DNA of 64,000 nt, from positions 501,501 to 565,500 of the forward strand of contig NC_018016.1 of NCBI RefSeq assembly GCF_000265465.1. The letters run 5' to 3'. This document shows positions 54,013 through 62,232 of this stretch, piece by piece (within the stretch, counting starts at the first letter, position 1; every line of letters starts with the position of its first letter). Source of the DNA: Ornithobacterium rhinotracheale DSM 15997 (GTDB taxonomy: Bacteria; Bacteroidota; Bacteroidia; Flavobacteriales; Weeksellaceae). A program made the translations under genes and the position numbers. A model generated the notes under the pieces. It searched no databases and was not told where the DNA came from. It was given only the letters and a program-made list of their open reading frames with translations.

Positions 54013-55251
54013 TTGAAATTTAGCCAATATTTTGCTTATAAAATCGCTTGGGGTAAAACTTCGCAAGAAAGTCTCTCGCGCAATATTGTACGCATTGGGC
54101 AATTTGCGGTGGCTATCGGTATCATAGTTGCACTGATTACGCTTTCCACTGGCATTGGTGCCAAAAAGGAAATCAAACAAAAATTGGCAGATTTTGGCGG
54201 ACATCTCACTATTACTCCCTACAACAGCAATCTTTCGATGGATTCGGACACCTTACATCTTAATCCTAATTATTATCCCAAATTCCCGTCAAAAAACATA
54301 GAACACATACAGAGCTACGCAGTGAAAAGCGGAATTATCCGTTCTAAAGAGAGTTTTGATGGTGTGCTCTTTAAAGGGGTAGACGCAAAATACGACACAG
54401 TAAGGTTTCAAAAATTTCTAAAAAAAGGACATTTTCCGAAATTCAATCCTAATAAAATCAGCGATGAAGTTGTTGTTTCGCAAGAAATTGCCAATAACTT
54501 TTATTTAAAAGTAGGGAGCACTTTTGTCATGGTTTTCATCAATGAAAAAAATCCTGAGGCAAAACCCATTTATCGAAAGTTTAAAGTGGCTGGCATCTAC
54601 AGCACCGATATTGAGCAATTTGACAAATTGTATGTAATCGGGGATTTGAAGCAGGTGCAACGCATCAATCAATGGGCTCCCGATGTGGTGGGTGGCTATG
54701 AGCTTTTTGTGCCCGATGTAGACCAAGATTTAACTCCTATAAAAGAAGAAGTAAATAATTTAATTAATTATAATTTAATTGCACTCACCGCAACCGACCA
54801 CTTCTCCGAAATTGAAGAGTGGATTAAAATCTTTGACACCAATATTTTCATCATTTTATTTATCATGCTTTTTGTCGTGGTAATCAATATGGTGATGGTG
54901 CTTTTAATCTTGATTTTAGAGCGTACACACTCGATTGGAGTTTTAAAAACTTTGGGTGCCAATAATTCACAAATCAGGCAGATTTTCATTGCCTACGCAG
55001 TCTTTATCATGCTCCCAGGGCTCATTGCAGGAAACAGCATTGCACTTTTACTTTTATGGATTCAAAGCGAATTTGGCATCGTGCAATTGCCACCCGAAAA
55101 TTATTACATTTCGCAAGCCCCAGTATTCCTCTCTTGGCAGATGATACTTTTGGTAAATTTAGGCAGTATCCTCATCAGCATTTTAGCCTTGTGGCTACCA
55201 AGCCTTTTGATTAAACGCATTACGCCCACGCGTGCGCTAAAGGTGAAATAG
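54013..55251 (+). CDS. FtsX-like ABC transporter permease (LolC/LolE type)
   Basis: A 412-residue inner-membrane protein. The start is TTG at 54013, giving the usual N-terminus FSQYFAYKIAWGK; I saw no better ATG. Topology is FtsX/MacB-like: one helix (about 30-50), a large periplasmic domain (about 55-270), then three helices (about 275-305, 325-350 and 375-400) with ERTHSIGVLKTLGANNSQIRQIF between them. Lol-type permeases extract lipoproteins with an ATPase, whose gene is not adjacent. Macrolide or cell-division permeases are less likely alternatives. Confidence 0.87.
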   Translation: MKFSQYFAYKIAWGKTSQESLSRNIVRIGQFAVAIGIIVALITLSTGIGAKKEIKQKLADFGGHLTITPYNSNLSMDSDTLHLNPNYYPKFPSKNIEHIQSYAVKSGIIRSKESFDGVLFKGVDAKYDTVRFQKFLKKGHFPKFNPNKISDEVVVSQEIANNFYLKVGSTFVMVFINEKNPEAKPIYRKFKVAGIYSTDIEQFDKLYVIGDLKQVQRINQWAPDVVGGYELFVPDVDQDLTPIKEEVNNLINYNLIALTATDHFSEIEEWIKIFDTNIFIILFIMLFVVVINMVMVLLILILERTHSIGVLKTLGANNSQIRQIFIAYAVFIMLPGLIAGNSIALLLLWIQSEFGIVQLPPENYYISQAPVFLSWQMILLVNLGSILISILALWLPSLLIKRITPTRALKVK

Positions 55252-55313
55252 GATTCAATTCTTTTGCTCCTAAAATCAAATGCCACCTCCTTATTTATAA
55301 CACCCAAACAGGG

Positions 55314-55512
55314 CGGAATGTTAAAGATTAAGCCTAAAAAATTAAAAATTGAAGTCGGAATATTAAAGAATACGGTCGGAAAATTAAAAAAACAGGGCGG
55401 AATGTTAAAGATTAAGCCTAAAAAATTAAAAATCAAAGTCGGAATATTAAAGAACACGGTCGGAAAATTAAAAAACAGTTCGAAATGTCAAAGAATACAG
55501 TCAGAAAATTAA
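55314..55512. repeat. 42-bp tandem repeat, five units
   Basis: Units start at 55314, 55356, 55398, 55440 and 55481, each opening CGGAAT or CGAAAT and ending in a run of A. Alternating types make a nearly perfect 84-bp duplication (55309 and 55393); the last unit is degenerate. It fills most of the 387-bp gap between the permease gene and mutS. Since 42 is a multiple of three, both strands carry repeat-coded open frames, which I do not take as genes. Confidence 0.9.
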
Positions 55513-55625
55513 TCATTAAAAGAAAAATATAGACATCACGTGCAAAAATGCAAAACGAGTCTATAAAAACTCCCTTAAGCCCCTTATAATTAAAAAATCA
55601 GCCTATGTTTTCTATAAAAAATAAC

Positions 55626-55633
55626 TACTTTTG
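55626..55633 (+). promoter_or_regulatory. -7 box (TACTTTTG) giving a probably leaderless mutS transcript
   Basis: The box ends 5 nt before the mutS ATG at 55639. Confidence 0.6.
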
Positions 55634-55638
55634 TATCT

Positions 55639-58230
55639 ATGGCAAAGAAAGATACAAAAGAAACACCGCTCATGCAGCAATACAACAAAATCAAGGGGAA
55701 GTATCCCGATGCGATTTTGCTGTTTAGAATAGGCGATTTTTACGAAACTTTTGGCGAAGATGCAATAAAAACTGCAAAAACACTAGACATTGTACTCACT
55801 AAAAAGGCAAATGGACCTGATTCTCAAACAGAGCTTGCAGGATTCCCTTACCACTCCATAGATACCTATTTGCCAAAACTGGTGCGTGCGGGCTACCGTG
55901 TGGCAGTGTGCGACCAGCTGGAAGATCCATCGCAAGCCAAAAAAATTGTAAAACGCGGTGTAACCGAACTTGTAACCCCTGGTGTGGCATTGAACGACCA
56001 AGTTATAGGCTCATCTTCCAACAACTTTCTGCTTTCCATTCATCAAGAAAAAAACCTCTACGGAATGGCTTTGCTCGACATTTCCACGGGCGAATTTTTC
56101 CTGCAAGAGGGCGACGAACAAGCTGTTTTAAAACTGATTCAAAACTTTTCGCCAAGCGAAATCATTCATCAAAAAAGAAAAAAAATCGATTTTTTGCCAC
56201 ACACGATCAGTCGGTTTTATTTAGACGATTGGGCATTTCAACATGAATTTGCTTACGAAAAACTCACACGCCACTTTAGCACCCAATCGTTAAAAGGATT
56301 TGGCGTGGAAGATATGCCGCTTGCCATTACTGCCGCGGGGAGCGTGATGGCGTATCTTGACGAAACGCATCATTTTGATTTAAAACACATCAATAAACTT
56401 CAGCGTATTGCCAATGATAATTTCATGTGGCTAGACTCGTTTACCGTGCGAAATTTAGAAATATTCAATTCGCCTCACCCCGATTCGGTAACGCTTTTAG
56501 ACATTCTAAACCATACGCTTACCCCTATGGGAACACGCATGCTACGCAGATGGCTTGCTCTCCCTTTAAGCAAGGTAGAACCTATTGTTTTAAGACAAAA
56601 TACCGTAGATTATTTACTAAAGCACCCTGAAGTTTCGTTGCCTTTGGCAGAGGAACTTAAAAACATGCCCGACATTGAGCGACTTTGTGCAAAAATCGCA
56701 ACGGGCAAAATCACGCCGAAACAATTAACACAGCTGACGGACGCATTGGCTTCGGTACAAAATATTGTCGAAATTCTGCAAGATTATGATCCTACGAAAT
56801 TAAAGGCTACTACCTTTTCGTGGGACACTTTGCCACATCTTCATCAGCAACTTACGGAAGCTCTGACCGATGATCCGCCACATTTCATCAACAAAGGAAA
56901 TGTGATTGCCGAAGGGGTGAGCCAAGAATTAGATGAATTAAGAAATATTTTGAGCCATGGAAAAGAATATCTCGAAAACATGAAAAACCGCGAGATTGAA
57001 AATACGGGTATTCCTAGCTTAAAAATCAATTTCAATAATGTCTTTGGCTACTTTATCGAGGTGAGAAACACGCACAAAGACAAAGTGCCAAGCGACTGGA
57101 TTCGCAAACAAACGCTGGTAAATAGCGAGCGATACATTACCGAAGAGCTAAAACAATACGAAGAAAAAATTTTAGGTGCAGAAGAGAAGATTCTGCAAAT
57201 TGAAACGCAATTGTTCCAAGAATTAATTGCTGCAATTATGCCTTTGATTCCAAAATTGCAAGAAAATGCCAATGCACTTGCAAGGCTTGATTGCTTGCTC
57301 AATTTTGCGCATTTGGCACAAAAAAATTATTATGTAAAGCCGAGCTTAAGCACAAATACCCATTTACATATCGATGAGGGACGCCACCCCGTGATTGAAC
57401 AGCAATTGCCGCCCTCTTCGCCTTACATATCAAACTCGGTGTATTTGGACGACAAAGACCAACAAATCATGATGATTACAGGTCCCAATATGTCGGGTAA
57501 ATCGGCTTTATTAAGGCAAGTTGCCTTGATTGTTCTGATGGCGCAAATTGGAAGCTATGTTCCTGCAAAGGCTGCAGACATCGGTATCGTAGACAGAATC
57601 TTTACTCGTGTGGGTGCTTCGGATAATCTCTCCATGGGCGAGAGTACTTTTATGGTGGAAATGAACGAAACGGCTCAAATTCTGAATAATTTAACCCCAA
57701 AAAGTTTGATTCTCCTAGACGAAATTGGGCGTGGAACGAGTACCTATGACGGGATTTCGATTGCGTGGTCTATTGCAGAGTTTTTACATCAAAGTAAATT
57801 TAAACCCAAAACACTTTTTGCTACACACTATCATGAATTAAACGAAATGGCAAAATCCTTTAAACGCATCAAAAACTATAATGTGAGCATCAAGGAAACC
57901 AAGGATACCATTTTGTTTTTAAGAAAACTGCAACCAGGCGGAAGCGAGCACAGTTTTGGAATTCATGTGGCAAAACTTGCGGGCATGCCACAAGCCGTGT
58001 TGAACCGAGCCAAAGAAGTCCTGAAACAGCTAGAAAATGCACATGCAGGGCAGGGAGAAAAAGTGAAAAACATTGCCGCTCAAGAGGGCGTTCAGTTGAG
58101 TTTTTTCCAATTAGACGATCCTATTTTGGTTTCAATCCGAGAGGAAATCGAAGGCACTGAAATCGATACTTTAACACCTGTCGAGGCTTTGATGAAATTG
58201 AATGAAATTAAAAAGAAATTGGGTAAATAA
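55639..58230 (+). CDS. mutS: DNA mismatch repair protein MutS
   Basis: MutS recognises mismatches and small loops and recruits MutL. The 863-residue protein has the mismatch wedge FYE (34-36), connector, lever and clamp domains, and a C-terminal ATPase with Walker A GPNMSGKS (615-622), DEIGRGTSTYDG and the helix-turn-helix end. The length and domains are canonical for MutS1. Five bases separate the -7 box from the ATG. Confidence 0.98.
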   Translation: MAKKDTKETPLMQQYNKIKGKYPDAILLFRIGDFYETFGEDAIKTAKTLDIVLTKKANGPDSQTELAGFPYHSIDTYLPKLVRAGYRVAVCDQLEDPSQAKKIVKRGVTELVTPGVALNDQVIGSSSNNFLLSIHQEKNLYGMALLDISTGEFFLQEGDEQAVLKLIQNFSPSEIIHQKRKKIDFLPHTISRFYLDDWAFQHEFAYEKLTRHFSTQSLKGFGVEDMPLAITAAGSVMAYLDETHHFDLKHINKLQRIANDNFMWLDSFTVRNLEIFNSPHPDSVTLLDILNHTLTPMGTRMLRRWLALPLSKVEPIVLRQNTVDYLLKHPEVSLPLAEELKNMPDIERLCAKIATGKITPKQLTQLTDALASVQNIVEILQDYDPTKLKATTFSWDTLPHLHQQLTEALTDDPPHFINKGNVIAEGVSQELDELRNILSHGKEYLENMKNREIENTGIPSLKINFNNVFGYFIEVRNTHKDKVPSDWIRKQTLVNSERYITEELKQYEEKILGAEEKILQIETQLFQELIAAIMPLIPKLQENANALARLDCLLNFAHLAQKNYYVKPSLSTNTHLHIDEGRHPVIEQQLPPSSPYISNSVYLDDKDQQIMMITGPNMSGKSALLRQVALIVLMAQIGSYVPAKAADIGIVDRIFTRVGASDNLSMGESTFMVEMNETAQILNNLTPKSLILLDEIGRGTSTYDGISIAWSIAEFLHQSKFKPKTLFATHYHELNEMAKSFKRIKNYNVSIKETKDTILFLRKLQPGGSEHSFGIHVAKLAGMPQAVLNRAKEVLKQLENAHAGQGEKVKNIAAQEGVQLSFFQLDDPILVSIREEIEGTEIDTLTPVEALMKLNEIKKKLGK

Positions 58231-58264
58231 TTAAAAACGATACCTATTTTTAAATTTTTGATTG

Positions 58265-58272
58265 TAAATTTG
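58265..58272 (+). promoter_or_regulatory. -7 box (TAAATTTG) for corA
   Basis: TAAATTTG ends 23 nt before the ATG. Confidence 0.5.
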
Positions 58273-58295
58273 CCAAACCCAAAAAGCAAGAGCCT

Positions 58296-59231
58296 ATGTT
58301 GAAGTTGTTTTCTAAAATAGATGGAAGAATTGTACAAAGTGCAGAGCTTAATGCAGAAGACAAAGAACATGTTTTTTGGGTGGACTTGATCGACCCGACA
58401 GAGGACGAAAAAAAGAAAATCGAGCAAGTATTTAATATCGAGCTCTTTACCGATCAAGAATCGGAGGAGATTGAGCTCAGTTCGCGATACATTGAAACCG
58501 AAGAAGAAATCGGTATCAATATGAACTTTACCAATAATAAACACGACGAGGAGTTTCTAGAACCCGTTTCTTTCATCTTGAAAGACAATGTTTTGTTCAC
58601 AGAAAGAGATAACGAATATGTAACTTTCCGAGCCACTTCTCGCAAAGTGCGTATGCTCAAACCCCAAACAGGCGAACGAGCGTTTTTGATGATTTTGGAC
58701 ACCCGAATTGATTATTTGGCGGATTCCATTGAGTTGATTACTGAAAAAATTTCCAAACTCACCAAGAAATTGGTAAAAGAGGAAAAACTTGATAGCGATT
58801 TATTGAAAGAAATTACCAATCTACAAGAAAAAAGCATGGTAATTCGAGAAAACTCAATGGAGATGCAGCGTGTGCTTTCTTCCTTAAATAAATCACGAAT
58901 TTTCCCGAACGATTTCTACGAAACCATCACGATTATGCTAAAAGACCTTAGCTCACTGCTTGAGCATGTGTCGTTTAACTTTCATCGTTTGGAGTTTTTG
59001 CAAGACACTTTTCAAGGTTTGGTAGATATGGAACAGAACCAAATCATGAAGGTTTTTACCATTATGACCGTGATTTTTGCGCCAGCTACTTTGATTGCTG
59101 GAATTTACGGAATGAACTTTGAATACATGCCCGAACTTGATGAAAAATATGCCTACCCTCTTGCCTTGTTAGGGATTTTAATTTCTATGGTGGCTCCTTT
59201 GGGCTATTTCAAAATGAAAAAATGGATTTAA
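58296..59231 (+). CDS. corA: CorA-family Mg2+/Co2+ channel
   Basis: A 311-residue pentameric divalent-cation channel. The cytoplasmic funnel domain (to about 245) is acidic and helical. Two C-terminal membrane helices (about 253-271 and 286-304) flank the selectivity motif GMN (272-274) in GIYGMNF and the acidic loop. The basic end KMKKWI is typical. CorA versus the related ZntB cannot be separated fully, but Mg2+ is the default. Confidence 0.94.
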   Translation: MLKLFSKIDGRIVQSAELNAEDKEHVFWVDLIDPTEDEKKKIEQVFNIELFTDQESEEIELSSRYIETEEEIGINMNFTNNKHDEEFLEPVSFILKDNVLFTERDNEYVTFRATSRKVRMLKPQTGERAFLMILDTRIDYLADSIELITEKISKLTKKLVKEEKLDSDLLKEITNLQEKSMVIRENSMEMQRVLSSLNKSRIFPNDFYETITIMLKDLSSLLEHVSFNFHRLEFLQDTFQGLVDMEQNQIMKVFTIMTVIFAPATLIAGIYGMNFEYMPELDEKYAYPLALLGILISMVAPLGYFKMKKWI

Positions 59232-59232
59232 A

Positions 59233-59406
59233 ATGCGTATTTTAAGAGCTATCATCGTAACACTTGTAGCATTCAACTTGGTGTATATGCTATTTCATTG
59301 GGAGCCTACTTCAGACTTTCTAGGCTACAATATCCCGACTTGGGTGTATGTAATCGTGCAAGTGATTTTTATTTTTTTGGTCGTAAAATCAGCGAGAAAG
59401 CATTAA
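59233..59406 (+). CDS. Small membrane protein, 57 residues, after corA
   Basis: ATG at 59233, one nucleotide after the corA stop, opens a 57-codon frame ending at 59406. It has two hydrophobic helices (about 5-20 and 37-52) separated by HWEPTSDFLGYNIPTW, and a basic tail SARKH, as expected for a hairpin membrane protein. Coupling to corA is likely from the spacing. The last 18 bp overlap the convergent nuclease gene. No family recognised. Confidence 0.72.
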   Translation: MRILRAIIVTLVAFNLVYMLFHWEPTSDFLGYNIPTWVYVIVQVIFIFLVVKSARKH

Positions 59407-59958
59407 TTTTTTTTTCTTTGCTGCTTCTCTTTGCATTTGTCTAAAAATCCATGGCGGGATAGGATTTGGGTCTATCCAAAGCCCTACTTTATTTTGTCTA
59501 GCTTCGATTTCTAATTGGGCATATTCTTGATTTTTAGAATATTTTTTAAAATGCCAAGCCAAACCTTTTTTCACTAAAAGTTTATTCACATTGGTACCAT
59601 CTTCCATGATGATTTCAGCGATTAATCGCCCATATTTATCTTTTTCACCGCCCCAAACGAGATAAACATTTTTCCCAAAAATTAAATCAGAAATTGCTTT
59701 TTTAGCCACATTCCCAAAGGCTTGTTTCTTTTCTGGACAATCTATATGAGCTAAACGAACTTTTTGCTCTTGTCCGTCGATTAAAAGCTTTACGGTATCG
59801 CCATCCGAAATCCCAATCACCTTAAACGCAGTCCCTTGCGGAATGCTTTGTTTAATACTTACAGGCTTAGCTTTAGAAACGCTTGGAATATGGGAAGAAT
59901 GCTCCTTGCAAGCTCCAAACACAAGAAAAAACGACAAGAATAAGATTTTAAACCACAT
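59389..59958 (-). CDS. Staphylococcal-nuclease-like (thermonuclease) lipoprotein
   Basis: I start at ATG 59958, which begins a lipoprotein signal (MWFKILFLSFFLVFGAC) and gives 189 residues; upstream in-frame codons overlap the glycosyltransferase gene. The SNase fold shows VRLAHIDCPE (catalytic Arg and the Asp/Glu calcium site), KYGRLIAEI (second Arg) and VNKLLVKKGLAW. It would be an exported Ca2+-dependent nuclease degrading DNA or RNA. Third gene of the sufE operon, 7 bp after the glycosyltransferase. Confidence 0.92.
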   Translation of the reverse strand: MWFKILFLSFFLVFGACKEHSSHIPSVSKAKPVSIKQSIPQGTAFKVIGISDGDTVKLLIDGQEQKVRLAHIDCPEKKQAFGNVAKKAISDLIFGKNVYLVWGGEKDKYGRLIAEIIMEDGTNVNKLLVKKGLAWHFKKYSKNQEYAQLEIEARQNKVGLWIDPNPIPPWIFRQMQREAAKKKKLMLSR

Positions 59959-59965
59959 AGAGATT

Positions 59966-60955
59966 TTAACCTGAAATTTTTTCAATTTTAACCAATAAAT
60001 CTTCGGGGGTAATGGCATCAAAACACGCCCAATCGCCACGATAGCATTTTTTATCGCCAAACACAGAACACGGACGACAATTTAGCTCGTTGTCTTGTGC
60101 TACATTTTCGTTTTTTTGTCCGTAGCCCATAAATCCCGCATACGGATGCGTAGCACCCCACACCGAAACCACGGGCACGCCCACGAGTGACGCCATGTGC
60201 ATATTGCTACTATCCATGCTGAGCATACAATCCAAACGACTGATGATCTCCAGCTCTTCTCTGAAAGTTAATTTCCCTGCAACAACCTCAATGTTGGGAT
60301 CTTTGATCCCGTCAAGATCAGCCGCTTCCTGTTTGCTCCCGAAGATATAGACTTTTTTGCCACGCTCAGTCAGGAGTAAAACTAACTGCAAAATCTCGTT
60401 GAGCGGATAGCGTTTACCCCGATGCTTAGCAAAAGGAGCTATTCCTACCGCATTGCCCAGTTTAGGCTGTGGCGTGAATAAATGATTTCTTAATTCATGA
60501 TTTAATTCTACCTTAAGCCCTAGATTTCTAAACACATCGGCGTAGCGTTCGGTCGTGTGTTTCAATGGTTTTAGGATTTTGTGGTATCGGCGGGTGAGCA
60601 TTCGTTTTTGCGAACGCCCCTTATCGATTTTGCTTATTTTTACGCCTGCATTTTTTAGTAAAAAACTTAAAACAAAACTCCTCAATACGCCGTGCAAATC
60701 GGCAAAGGCATCAAATTTATCTTTTTTGATTCCTTGGTAAAATATATAAATCCCCGCAAGCCCTTTGTGTTTATTTTTTTTGTCAAAATCTACCAATCGC
60801 AATCTTGGATGCTCGGGATAAAAATCGTGCAGCATTTTAGGCGCAACCATAGTGATTTCTGCTTGTGGATTTTGTTCCAAAACTGCCAAAATCACGGGCA
60901 CCGTCATGGCAACATCTCCCAAAGCTGATAAACGAAGGGCTAAAATTTTCTGCAT
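59966..60955 (-). CDS. Glycosyltransferase family 9 (heptosyltransferase-like)
   Basis: A 329-residue cytoplasmic GT-B enzyme of the ADP-heptose:LPS heptosyltransferase family. ILALRLSALGDVAMTVPV at the N-terminus, VGIAPFAKHRGKRYPL in the donor domain, LSMDSSNMHMASLVGVPVVSVWG and the terminal CRPCS...CFDAITPEDLL stretch are characteristic. It probably builds the lipopolysaccharide core; in Bacteroidota the sugar may differ. It follows sufE by 9 bp. Confidence 0.92.
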   Translation of the reverse strand: MQKILALRLSALGDVAMTVPVILAVLEQNPQAEITMVAPKMLHDFYPEHPRLRLVDFDKKNKHKGLAGIYIFYQGIKKDKFDAFADLHGVLRSFVLSFLLKNAGVKISKIDKGRSQKRMLTRRYHKILKPLKHTTERYADVFRNLGLKVELNHELRNHLFTPQPKLGNAVGIAPFAKHRGKRYPLNEILQLVLLLTERGKKVYIFGSKQEAADLDGIKDPNIEVVAGKLTFREELEIISRLDCMLSMDSSNMHMASLVGVPVVSVWGATHPYAGFMGYGQKNENVAQDNELNCRPCSVFGDKKCYRGDWACFDAITPEDLLVKIEKISG

Positions 60956-60964
60956 AAATCTAAA

Positions 60965-61387
60965 TTAAGCGTTTTTGGCATCAAAAGCGATGGCGTAAAA
61001 CTTAATTTGTTTAATCATAGCCAAAAGCCCATTGGCGCGAGTAGGCGACAAAAACTCCTGCAAGCCTATTTTTGCGATAAAATCTTCGTTGCTCTTTAAG
61101 ATTTCTTGTGGCGTATGCCCAGAATATACTTGCACCAAAAGTGCTGCAATTCCTTTAGGCAAAATAGCATCGCTATCGGCAGTGTACACCACATTTCCGT
61201 TTTCTAGATGAGCTCCCAACCATACACTAGACTGGCAACCTTTTACCAAATTTTCGGGCTGCTTGTCCTCTTCTGGAATCGGAGTGAGGGATTTGCCAAG
61301 GCTGATTAAATGATCGTAGCGATCTTGCCAATCCTCGAAAAAAGAAAAATCATCTATAATTTGCTGTTGAGCTTCTTGTATTGTCAT
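60965..61387 (-). CDS. sufE: SufE-like cysteine-desulfurase partner
   Basis: SufE accepts sulfur from SufS as a persulfide for Fe-S cluster assembly. The 140-residue protein has the sulfur-accepting Cys51 in LVKGCQSSVWL, and the family C-terminus FLSPTRANGLLAMIKQIK. It is first in a three-gene operon with unrelated functions. The -7 box (61392-61399) ends 4 nt before the ATG, so the message is probably leaderless. The suf operon is not in the window. Confidence 0.95.
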   Translation of the reverse strand: MTIQEAQQQIIDDFSFFEDWQDRYDHLISLGKSLTPIPEEDKQPENLVKGCQSSVWLGAHLENGNVVYTADSDAILPKGIAALLVQVYSGHTPQEILKSNEDFIAKIGLQEFLSPTRANGLLAMIKQIKFYAIAFDAKNA

Positions 61388-61391
61388 AGCA

Positions 61392-61399
61392 CAAAGTTA
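61392..61399 (-). promoter_or_regulatory. -7 box (TAACTTTG) giving a probably leaderless sufE transcript
   Basis: On the minus strand the box ends 4 nt before the ATG at 61387. Confidence 0.6.
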
Positions 61400-61432
61400 C
61401 ATTTTTTTTGAAAGGATTTAGTTTTTGGGCAT

Positions 61433-61469
61433 AAAAAAATTCTGCAAACCATGGTTTGCAGAATTTTTT
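61433..61469. terminator. Terminator of rplS
   Basis: A 36-bp perfect palindrome centred on CCATGG (61434-61469) with A and T tracts, positioned after the rplS stop. Confidence 0.92.
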
Positions 61470-61494
61470 GCTTACACAAATAGATTCAAGTATC

Positions 61495-61839
61495 TTAAGC
61501 TTCTTTAATTCTAGCTTTTTTACCTCTAAGCCCTCTGAAATAGAAAATTCTAGCTCTTCTAACTTTACCTCTTTTGTTTACTTCGATTTTTTGAATCGCT
61601 GGCAAGTTGATTGGGTAAATTCTTTCTACACCTACTTCACCACTCATTTTTCTTACAGTGAAAGTTTCAGTAGCACCTGTACCTCTTCTTTGTAAAACTA
61701 CGCCACGGAAAAACTGCACACGAGTTTTACCACCTTCGGTAATTTCTTGATAAACTGTAATGGTGTCTCCTGTAGAAAATTCAGGGAAATCTTTTTTTGC
61801 TACGTACTTGTCTTCTACGTATTTTACTAATTGATCCAT
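61495..61839 (-). CDS. rplS: 50S ribosomal protein L19
   Basis: L19 sits at the 30S-50S interface (bridge B8). The 114-residue protein matches the family throughout: FSTGDTITVYQEITEG, RVQFFRGVVLQRRG, TFTVRKMSGEVGVERIYP and the basic end RARIFYFRGLRGKKARI. It has a full consensus promoter and its own terminator, so it is monocistronic here, not in the rpsP-rimM-trmD operon known from other phyla. The leader of about 65 nt could carry feedback control. Confidence 0.98.
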   Translation of the reverse strand: MDQLVKYVEDKYVAKKDFPEFSTGDTITVYQEITEGGKTRVQFFRGVVLQRRGTGATETFTVRKMSGEVGVERIYPINLPAIQKIEVNKRGKVRRARIFYFRGLRGKKARIKEA

Positions 61840-61909
61840 TTGATAAAAATTAAATGTTTAGCATTAAACAACATACACGATTCTCGTCAGAGGTTATTTA
61901 ATCGGTTGG

Positions 61910-61940
61910 CAAAATTACAAATTATTAGCATTCTTACAAA
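61910..61940 (-). promoter_or_regulatory. Promoter of rplS
   Basis: On the minus strand TTTG (61937-61940), exactly 19 bp, TAATTTTG (61910-61917). It overlaps the last codons of the DUF2007 gene. Confidence 0.85.
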
Positions 61941-62149
61941 TTTTTTTCTAAAATATGTTTTGCCTTGTCTAAATCTTTTGCGTTAATTTTCAATTGAATT
62001 TCTCCTGCTTCGTTCACTGTAAAACCTAGCGTGTACACTGAATTTTCGTTGAACAAATAGGCTTTAACTCCTTCGGACTCTAAACGCCCTTTTACAACCT
62101 CAGCCTCAAAAGCATTGGTAAAAGTTTCTAATGTAATTAATTCATCCAT
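61934..62149 (-). CDS. DUF2007-type small protein
   Basis: A 71-residue soluble protein with the DUF2007 pattern: TLETFTNAFEAEVVKGRLESEG, a central AYLFNENSVY and the end INAKDLDKAKHILEKN, predicted as a ferredoxin-like (ACT-like) fold. The family was once called 'putative signal transducing'; no function is established. Just upstream of rplS and in the same direction, but rplS has its own promoter. Confidence 0.85.
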   Translation of the reverse strand: MDELITLETFTNAFEAEVVKGRLESEGVKAYLFNENSVYTLGFTVNEAGEIQLKINAKDLDKAKHILEKNL

Positions 62150-62232
62150 AATTTTATTGTTTTATTTTTCTTACCATCGCCCAAAACATATGAAATGCAC
62201 ACTAAGCGAAATAAGAAAATTCTATTTTTTGA

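Noticed and set aside
55264-55512. 82-codon gene (plus strand) and overlapping minus-strand frame at 55104-55457
   Set aside because: Both are produced by the 42-bp tandem repeat; there is no signal, family resemblance or promoter box.
55314-55512. CRISPR array
   Set aside because: Units are contiguous, without unique spacers, and there are no cas genes.
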